Shown here piece by piece: positions 7,838-12,543 of a stretch of 12,543 nt of DNA (position 1 is its first letter; each line of letters opens with the position of its first letter). A program made the position numbers and the translations under genes. Below the pieces are notes generated by a model, which was not told the DNA's origin, searched no databases, and saw only the letters and a program-made list of their open reading frames with translations. This DNA comes from Hyphomicrobiales bacterium (GTDB taxonomy: Bacteria > Pseudomonadota > Alphaproteobacteria > Rhizobiales > Aestuariivirgaceae), in the NCBI GenBank assembly GCA_025362535.1, contig JANYGE010000130.1, forward strand, positions 1 through 12,543. The letters run 5' to 3'.

Positions 7838-7866
7838 GGGAGACTAATCTCCCCATTCGGGGGGAG
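7838..7866. promoter_or_regulatory. Two overlapping, mutually exclusive hairpins between hbd and the MFS gene
   Basis: In the 85-base gap, GGGAGA (7838-7843) pairs perfectly with TCTCCC (7848-7853) across a four-base CTAA loop. The bases CTCCCC at 7849-7854 can instead pair with GGGGAG at 7861-7866 across a six-base loop. The central arm can therefore join only one partner at a time. This could act as a leader switch for the MFS gene, whose start is 22 bases downstream, or be a degenerate intergenic palindromic repeat of the kind common in Hyphomicrobiales. No U-tract follows, so a simple terminator is unlikely. The pairing is seen directly; any function is inference. Confidence 0.4.
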
Positions 7867-7888
7867 CAAGCGGATTTGGACTTTAGAG

Positions 7889-9055
7889 ATGACAAACGAA
7901 GCGACAGAATCGCGCACGACCTTGGCCCTTTGGACCCTGCTTTTTGGTAATTTTATTATTGGCACCGGTGTCCTATTGCCAGCTGGCCTTCTCAACCAGC
8001 TTTCGGCAGAGCTTAACATCGATGTGGCTACGGCGGGATTGCTCATGCTGGCGGGTGGTGTGGTTGTTGGTGTGGGTGCGCCGATCTTGGCCACCTTGAC
8101 CACGCGGGTTGATCGACGCTTGTTGCTGGTGCTGGCCATGGCTCTTTATGCTGTGGGTCATTTGGCCTCAGCTTTCACCAATGCATTCTGGCCCTTGCTG
8201 ATCATTCGGGTTTTGATGATCAGTGCTGCTGGAATTTTCTCGCCGCAGGCGGCTGCCACAGTCAGTTTGCTCCTGCCAGTCGAACGCCGCGCTTCCGCCA
8301 TCTCATTTATTTTTATTGGTTGGTCGGTGGCCTCAGTGGCTGGCATTCCGCTCGGCAGCTATCTTGGCGCTGCACTGGGTTGGCGCAGTGTTTTTATGAT
8401 TATGGCCGCACTCTCCATACTTAGTGGTTTGGCTGTCTGGTTTACTGTTCGACCCGGGCTCTATGGCAAACCGCTGGATATGGCTTCTTGGAAAACGGTG
8501 TTCTCATCGCCTGCTTTACTCTGTGTTTTGTTGGTCACTTTGCTCAGCATGTCAGGGCAATTTACAGTGTTTGGTTATTTGGCCCCCATCTTGAAGCAAG
8601 TTACGGCAGCAACGCCAACCCAAATTTCTTTGGCCTTCTTCGTTGCGGGCCTGTCTGGGGTGATTGGCAATACGATCGGCTCAAACATGGTGCGCTATGT
8701 TGCGGTTGACCGTGTCATTGGCATGGCGCTGCTCAGCCTCTGCGCAGGCTTCCTGGTGTTTGGACTGATGTTTGGAAATTATTGGGGCAGCATTATTGGC
8801 TTGGCGCTGTGGGGCTTCGGCACCTTCTCATCAAACTCACTGCAACAAAGTCGCCTTGTGGGTTTGGCCCCAGCTTTGGCTTCAGCTACCGTGGCGCTTA
8901 ATACGTCTGCGGTTTATTTAGGTCAGGCAATAGGTGCTGGTGCTGGTGGCGCCTTGATAAAGGGTGGAGCCACGGTCACATCAGCTTGGGTGGCACTCAC
9001 ATTTTTGGTGTTGAGCTTGGCCGCGTCGCTTTTTGCAACGCGGCTCAAGGTGTAA
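7889..9055 (+). CDS. Major facilitator superfamily transporter, drug/sugar-efflux type (DHA1-like)
   Basis: The 388-residue protein is hydrophobic throughout, with about 12 predicted membrane helices. The first (about residues 11-35) contains G-N-F-I-I-G-T-G-V-L-L-P-A-G-L. A motif-A-like turn between helices 2 and 3 reads A-T-L-T-T-R-V-D-R-R. The opening and the A-A-L-G-W-R-S-V-F segment at the end of helix 5 resemble the AraJ/PbuE/NepI efflux group in the DHA1 family, driven by proton exchange; the substrate is unknown. I chose the ATG at 7889 because it gives the usual short cytoplasmic N-terminus. An in-frame start at 7751 would run through the hbd coding region and add a non-family extension. 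The ribosome site is weak (GGA, 8 bases away). The TAA stop directly abuts the etfA stop. It is the only + strand gene in this block and may be a later insertion between etfA and hbd. Confidence 0.88.
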   Translation: MTNEATESRTTLALWTLLFGNFIIGTGVLLPAGLLNQLSAELNIDVATAGLLMLAGGVVVGVGAPILATLTTRVDRRLLLVLAMALYAVGHLASAFTNAFWPLLIIRVLMISAAGIFSPQAAATVSLLLPVERRASAISFIFIGWSVASVAGIPLGSYLGAALGWRSVFMIMAALSILSGLAVWFTVRPGLYGKPLDMASWKTVFSSPALLCVLLVTLLSMSGQFTVFGYLAPILKQVTAATPTQISLAFFVAGLSGVIGNTIGSNMVRYVAVDRVIGMALLSLCAGFLVFGLMFGNYWGSIIGLALWGFGTFSSNSLQQSRLVGLAPALASATVALNTSAVYLGQAIGAGAGGALIKGGATVTSAWVALTFLVLSLAASLFATRLKV

Positions 9056-9997
9056 TTATTTGCCGAGCTTGCCAAGCTCTGCTTCAAGTTCTGGAACAGC
9101 GGTGAAGAGATCAGCCACCAAGCCATAATCAGCCACCTGGAAAATCGGGGCTTCGTCATCTTTGTTTATGGCAACGATGATTTTTGAATCTTTCATGCCA
9201 GCGAGATGTTGAATAGCCCCTGAGATGCCCACGGCGATATAAAGATTAGGGGCCACCACTTTGCCGGTTTGACCGACTTGATAATCATTGGGCACATAAC
9301 CTGCATCCACTGCGGCGCGTGATGCGCCAACGGCAGCATTGAGCTTCTTTGCCACTTTTTCCAGCATCACAAAGTTTTCGCCCGATTGCATGCCGCGTCC
9401 ACCCGACACAATGATTTTAGCCGAGGTGAGTTCTGGACGATCAGACTGTGTGAGGTTTTCGCTTACATAAGATGAGAGAGCTGGATCAGCAGCAGCGTTG
9501 GCCTTTTCCACTGAAGCCGAGCCTGTTTCGCCTGTGGCCGCAAAGGATGCGGTGCGCACGGTGATAATTTTCTTGGCGTCAGTTGATTGCACGGTTTGCA
9601 CAGCATTGCCTGCATAGATCAGGCGTACAAAGGTATCGGCGGACTTCACTTCCGAGATATCAGAGATTTGCATTACGTCGAGAAGGGCTGCAACGCGCGG
9701 CATAAAGTTTTTGCCGTTGGTGGTGGCCGCAGCAACGATGTGATCATAGGCTGGTGCCAAGGCCACAATGGTAGCGGCCATGGGTTCAGCCAGTGGGCGT
9801 TCCAAAGCAGCAGATTCAACATGCAGAACTTTTTTAACACCAGTCAATTTTGCAGCGTGAGCCGCAGCGGAACCCGCATTGTTGCCAGCGACCAAAACAT
9901 GCACATCGCCACCCATTTGAGCCGCGGCGGTCAGCGCCTTGTGCGTTGCGTCCTTAATGGATTTATTGTCGTGCTCAGCAATGAGAAGAACAGCCAT
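9056..9997 (-). CDS. etfA: Electron transfer flavoprotein subunit alpha
   Basis: EtfA with EtfB forms the cytosolic FAD and AMP carrier that takes electrons from acyl-CoA dehydrogenases and passes them to ETF:quinone oxidoreductase. At 313 residues it is full length. The FAD-binding C-terminal domain shows S-G-G-R-G at 198-202, [10 protein letters not shown] at 224-233, Q-V-G-Q-T-G-K at 240-246, G-I-S-G-A-I-Q-H at 257-264 and I-N-K-D at 277-280, followed by P-I-F. An AGGAG ribosome site (10008-10012) within the end of etfB lies 10 bases before the ATG, and the two genes are 2 bases apart, which fits equal production of two subunits. This is the ordinary mitochondrial-like type and lacks fusion domains. 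Hbd and an adenosyltransferase nearby fit a role in beta-oxidation and related acid metabolism. Confidence 0.97.
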   Translation of the reverse strand: MAVLLIAEHDNKSIKDATHKALTAAAQMGGDVHVLVAGNNAGSAAAHAAKLTGVKKVLHVESAALERPLAEPMAATIVALAPAYDHIVAAATTNGKNFMPRVAALLDVMQISDISEVKSADTFVRLIYAGNAVQTVQSTDAKKIITVRTASFAATGETGSASVEKANAAADPALSSYVSENLTQSDRPELTSAKIIVSGGRGMQSGENFVMLEKVAKKLNAAVGASRAAVDAGYVPNDYQVGQTGKVVAPNLYIAVGISGAIQHLAGMKDSKIIVAINKDDEAPIFQVADYGLVADLFTAVPELEAELGKLGK

Positions 9998-9999
9998 GA

Positions 10000-10746
10000 T
10001 TAAATTGCTCCTGCTGTTTTAAGGGCGCTGACAAGTTCAGCGACGGATTTAACTTTCACACCAGCCAAACGCTTTGGCGGCTCTTCGGTTTTCACCAGTT
10101 TCAATCGCGGCTTCACATCAGCGCCGTAATCAGCTGGAGTCTTTTCATCAAGGGGCTTTTTCTTGGCTTTCATAATGTTGGGCAAAGATGCATAGCGCGG
10201 CTGGTTGAGGCGAAGATCTGTGGTGATGATCAATGGCATTTTTACTTTCAAAGTTTGTAAGCCGCCGTCAATTTCACGGGTAATGGTTGCATCGCCGCTG
10301 CCTACTTCAAGTTTCGAGCAGGCTGTGGCTTGGGCCCAGCCCAAAAGAGCTGAGAGCATTTGGCCAGTCTGGTTGCAATCATCATCAATGGCCTGCTTGC
10401 CGAGGATCACCAGATCAGGCTTTTCGGCTTCGATGACGCCTTTGAGAATTTTAGCGACACCCAGTGGTTCGACATATTCGTCATGCTTTACCAAAATAGC
10501 GCGGTCAGCGCCCATGGCCAAAGCAGTGCGCAAGGTTTCCTGTGATTGAGCTGGCCCGATGGACACCACAATGATCTCAGTGGCCACGCCTTTTTCTTTG
10601 AGGCGGATGGCTTCTTCGACACCGATCTCATCAAACGGGTTCATTGACATTTTGACATTGGCTAGTTCAACGCCTGAGCCATCAGCTTTTACGCGAATTT
10701 TCACGTTGTAATCGACCACGCGCTTAACAGCGACAATAACCTTCAT
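10000..10746 (-). CDS. etfB: Electron transfer flavoprotein subunit beta
   Basis: The 248-residue EtfB holds the structural AMP and docks to dehydrogenase partners. The family signature spans about 157-199. Its recognition loop [10 protein letters not shown] (188-197) is almost the same as in human ETF-beta, where the leucine anchors the protein to acyl-CoA dehydrogenases and the lysines can be methylated. AMP-contact residues lie in [13 protein letters not shown] at about 116-128. This places it with housekeeping ETFs and away from the FixBA or bifurcating types. An AAGAGG ribosome site lies about 6 bases before the ATG. It is the first gene after a 78-base gap that holds a likely promoter, so etfBA may be made independently of the rhomboid gene upstream. 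Confidence 0.97.
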   Translation of the reverse strand: MKVIVAVKRVVDYNVKIRVKADGSGVELANVKMSMNPFDEIGVEEAIRLKEKGVATEIIVVSIGPAQSQETLRTALAMGADRAILVKHDEYVEPLGVAKILKGVIEAEKPDLVILGKQAIDDDCNQTGQMLSALLGWAQATACSKLEVGSGDATITREIDGGLQTLKVKMPLIITTDLRLNQPRYASLPNIMKAKKKPLDEKTPADYGADVKPRLKLVKTEEPPKRLAGVKVKSVAELVSALKTAGAI

Positions 10747-10773
10747 GGGAACCTCTTTTGGAAATTTTGCGGG

Positions 10774-10802
10774 ACACTAGTGAGCAGGCCTCGCATAGTC
10801 AA
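10774..10802 (-). promoter_or_regulatory. Candidate housekeeping sigma promoter for etfBA
   Basis: On the minus strand TTGACT (10797-10802) is separated by exactly 17 bases from TAGTGT (10774-10779). The -35 box matches five of six consensus bases and the -10 box three of six. Transcription would begin about 20 bases before the etfB ATG, a sensible leader length. It lies in the longest gap in this run of minus-strand genes. The match is moderate and untested. Confidence 0.4.
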
Positions 10803-10824
10803 TTCTGAGAACGGCGTGGCGAGG

Positions 10825-11508
10825 TCAATTGCGACGATTTGGCGGGATCAGCAGGCGATTGCGCAGGCCAATGGTTAATATGATACCCGTCACAAAGCCC
10901 CCAACATGGGCCCACCAGGCCACTTCTTCGCCTGGGGCCGCTGCGGCCAAACTATAGATCTGGAGCAAAAACCAGCCGCCAAGCACCCATATGGCGGGCA
11001 TAGGCACCGGAATGCGCATGAAGAGTAAAACCCAAACGCGGGCTCGTGGATATAAAACCAGATAGGCCGCCAAAACACCAGACACGGCTCCAGAAGCCCC
11101 CACCAACGGGCTTACCGAATTGGGCTGCATAAGGGCGTGGGTCAAGCCGCCGATCACCCCACAGAGCAAATAGAATATAATAAAGCCCACATAGCCATAG
11201 GCATCTTCAATATTGTCGGCGAAGACCCAGAGAAATAGCATATTGCCAATGAGGTGCATCCAGCCTGCATGCAAAAACAAATAAGTGATGAGGGTGAAGG
11301 GTTCGGGAACGAGACTTTGAACGCTGCCGCCATGAAATAATTCACTGGGAACAACCCCAAAACCACTGGCCATATTACCCTGTATGACGTCTGACGAAAA
11401 CGCACCCGTGAATAAAAATATTCCAATATTGAGGGCCATGATCGCAACGGTGACGAACTGAAAGCGAATGACTTTCAAGGGCGTGTCGTCATGCAGCGGA
11501 ATGAACAT
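10825..11508 (-). CDS. Rhomboid family intramembrane serine protease
   Basis: The 227-residue protein has six predicted membrane helices and the full catalytic set. The serine is S139 in G-A-S-G (137-140), the histidine is H201 in H-V-G-G, and the oxyanion and support residues lie in F-L-H-A-G-W-M-H-L-I-G-N (H80, H85, N89). Rhomboids cut other membrane proteins inside or near their helices; bacterial targets are mostly unknown. The opening M-F-I-P-L-H-D-D is typical of alphaproteobacterial members and supports this start, although the ribosome site is weak (AGAAG next to the ATG). It follows the LysE/ArgO gene by 9 bases, so the two are probably one transcript with the adenosyltransferase gene. 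It lacks the extra cytoplasmic domain of GlpG. Active-site residues are seen; the substrate is not inferable. Confidence 0.93.
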   Translation of the reverse strand: MFIPLHDDTPLKVIRFQFVTVAIMALNIGIFLFTGAFSSDVIQGNMASGFGVVPSELFHGGSVQSLVPEPFTLITYLFLHAGWMHLIGNMLFLWVFADNIEDAYGYVGFIIFYLLCGVIGGLTHALMQPNSVSPLVGASGAVSGVLAAYLVLYPRARVWVLLFMRIPVPMPAIWVLGGWFLLQIYSLAAAAPGEEVAWWAHVGGFVTGIILTIGLRNRLLIPPNRRN

Positions 11509-11517
11509 CTTCTAAGC

Positions 11518-12120
11518 TTAGCTGATCAACAATTTTATTGCGAGCCAGAACATAATGAGGGCAATGGCCGCATCAATGCCGCGCCAAACGATTGGTTTTG
11601 AAAGAGGGCCGCGCAGGGATTTGGCACCATAACCTATGGTGTAAAACCAAGCGAAGGACGCGAGTGAAGCGCCGAGAGCGAAGGCAGCTTGCTCGCCTTG
11701 TGGCCTCGCATTGGCGATGGAGCCCACCAATACCACCGTATCGAGATAGACATGCGGATTGAGCCATGTGAGGGCGGCACAGGTGGCCAATGCCATGAAG
11801 AGATTTGATGCCACTTTGGTGCTGTCATTCAGGGCTTCGGATTTTAACACGCGCCTTGCCGCTTTAATGCCATACCAAATGAGAAATGCAGCGCCGCCAT
11901 ATTGCATCACTTTAAGTAACCAAGGGAGCACTTCCAGAATGGTGCCCAAGCCATAGGTGCCACCCCAAATCAGTATGGCATCACTCACTGAGCAGAACAG
12001 GCAAATCCAGAGCACATGTTGATTGAGAACGCCTTGGCGAATGACAAAGGCATTTTGCGCGCCGATGGCAACAATCAGACCGCCACCAAGGGCAAATCCA
12101 GCAAGAATAGCGTTTAACAT
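11518..12120 (-). CDS. LysE/ArgO family amino-acid exporter
   Basis: The 200-residue inner-membrane protein has about six helices. It carries the family motif G-A-Q-N-A-F-V-I-R-Q-G at 20-30 and the repeat-half motif T-W-L-N-P-H-V-Y-L-D-T at 118-128. These are characteristic of the LysE/ArgO branch, which exports arginine or lysine, and differ from the RhtB branch. Its ATG directly abuts the stop of the adenosyltransferase gene (TAA then ATG), so translation is probably coupled; an AGGA lies about 12 bases upstream. LysE and ArgO are often next to an LysR-type activator, which is not seen in this window. Lysine and arginine biosynthesis genes lie about 5 kb away on the same strand, but no direct link is shown. 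Confidence 0.92.
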   Translation of the reverse strand: MLNAILAGFALGGGLIVAIGAQNAFVIRQGVLNQHVLWICLFCSVSDAILIWGGTYGLGTILEVLPWLLKVMQYGGAAFLIWYGIKAARRVLKSEALNDSTKVASNLFMALATCAALTWLNPHVYLDTVVLVGSIANARPQGEQAAFALGASLASFAWFYTIGYGAKSLRGPLSKPIVWRGIDAAIALIMFWLAIKLLIS

Positions 12121-12543
12121 TTAGCGGGTTTTTCCTGGCACCCAGAGAATATCTCCGTCTGCTGCTTTGAAATTAACCCAACGGCTGGCCACGAAAAAGA
12201 AATCGGAGAGGCGGTTGATGTAAGCAATAGCTCCTTCGCTCACATGCTCGCCATCATGGGATTTGAGTTCGACGATCAGGCGTTCAGCTCTGCGGCAGAC
12301 GGTGCGGGACTGATGAAGATAAGCCGCCGCTGCATGTCCACCGGGCAACACAAAAGAGCGCAAGGGCGTGAGTTCACCGTTCAGCTCATCGATCTCAGTT
12401 TCCAGTCGCTCATATTGTTTGGGCAAAATGCGCAAGGGTTCAAATTCTAATTTCTCGCCGCGATCTGGCACACACAGGTCGGCTCCCAAATCAAAGAGCT
12501 CATTCTGAATGCGGGCCAACATGGTATCGAGCTTTTGCAGGTT
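12121..12543 (-). CDS. PduO-type cob(I)yrinic acid a,c-diamide / cob(I)alamin adenosyltransferase, 5' part missing
   Basis: The reading frame stays open through the right edge of the window, so the start and the N-terminal ATP-binding region (usually with T-R-x-G-D-x-G) lie outside. The visible 140 residues begin N-L-Q-K-L-D-T and then show I-Q-N-E-L-F-D-L-G-A-D-L, F-V-L-P-G-G, H-Q-S-R-T-V-C-R-R-A-E-R (ATP-binding arginines) and Y-I-N-R-L-S-D-F-F-F-V-A-S-R-W, all typical of the PduO/MMAB type. The enzyme makes adenosylcobalamin, in this context probably for methylmalonyl-CoA mutase. An internal ATG at 12520-12522 should not be read as the start, because the conserved frame continues before it. 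The stop abuts the LysE/ArgO start. In relatives this gene is commonly followed by etfB directly. Confidence 0.95.
   Translation of the reverse strand, partial: NLQKLDTMLARIQNELFDLGADLCVPDRGEKLEFEPLRILPKQYERLETEIDELNGELTPLRSFVLPGGHAAAAYLHQSRTVCRRAERLIVELKSHDGEHVSEGAIAYINRLSDFFFVASRWVNFKAADGDILWVPGKTR

Noticed and set aside
7751..7888. Extended N-terminus of the MFS protein from an upstream in-frame start
   Set aside because: The extra 46 codons run antisense through the start of hbd and give a sequence unlike any MFS N-terminus; the ATG at 7889 yields the expected short leader before helix 1.
9587..10003. 138-codon + strand frame inside etfA
   Set aside because: Antisense shadow of a conserved gene with a His-rich, implausible composition.
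10788..10825. Seven-base inverted repeat (GCCTCGC with GCGAGGT) as terminator of the rhomboid gene
   Set aside because: The loop is 24 bases, one end pair is G-U, and no U-tract follows on the minus strand; the same bases hold the candidate etfBA -35 box.
12520..12522. Internal ATG as start of the adenosyltransferase gene
   Set aside because: The frame stays open to the window edge and the residues before this ATG (N-L-Q-K-L-D-T) fit the family, so the true start is outside the window.
1..12543. CRISPR array, tRNA, rRNA, insertion sequence, prophage or defence genes
   Set aside because: No spaced direct repeats, no cloverleaf-like segments in the gaps, no transposase or phage protein in any frame; nearly all bases are covered by recognisable chromosomal genes.

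Overview
This is ordinary chromosomal core sequence from an alphaproteobacterium, most likely in the order Hyphomicrobiales (Rhizobiales). The evidence is gene content and order: a DUF4175/TIGR02302 membrane protein next to lysA, argH and a divergent TlpA-like thioredoxin, and a PduO-type adenosyltransferase, etfB, etfA and 3-hydroxybutyryl-CoA dehydrogenase block. As I recall, both groupings recur in that order. Base composition looks near 50% G+C by eye, modest for the group. Coding density is very high: no gene-free stretch exceeds about 90 bases, and I see no rRNA, tRNA, CRISPR array, insertion sequence or phage gene.

Left block (1-6027). The end of a protein that resembles alphaproteobacterial zinc-ribbon (MJ0042-type) proteins overlaps the start of hpt (purine salvage) by four bases, both on the + strand. 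Hpt converges on a minus-strand operon that reads argH (arginine biosynthesis), a 38-residue lipoprotein gene that is easily missed (LptM-like), lysA (lysine biosynthesis) and the 826-residue DUF4175/TIGR02302 membrane protein. The argH-lptM-lysA junctions are 3 and 2 bases, so translational coupling is likely.

Middle (6058-7803). A membrane-anchored TlpA-like thioredoxin and an overlapping MmcQ/YjbR-family gene lie on the + strand, divergent from argH across only about 30 bases. They converge on hbd (3-hydroxybutyryl-CoA dehydrogenase).

Right block (7838-12543). A major facilitator efflux protein (+) diverges from hbd across an 85-base gap that holds two mutually exclusive hairpins. It converges without any gap on etfA. 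On the minus strand the order of transcription is a PduO-type cobalamin adenosyltransferase (cut by the window edge), a LysE/ArgO amino-acid exporter, a rhomboid protease, then etfB and etfA, probably with their own promoter. EtfAB carries electrons from acyl-CoA dehydrogenases, Hbd acts in 3-hydroxyacyl-CoA oxidation and polyhydroxybutyrate turnover, and the adenosyltransferase makes the cofactor of methylmalonyl-CoA mutase, so this block serves fatty and short-chain acid metabolism. The LysE, rhomboid and MFS genes look like additions to it.

I found no convincing new multi-gene system. The points most worth a look are the LptM-like gene, the DUF4175 protein of unknown role, the interlocked stop codons at three convergent junctions, and the competing hairpins upstream of the MFS gene.
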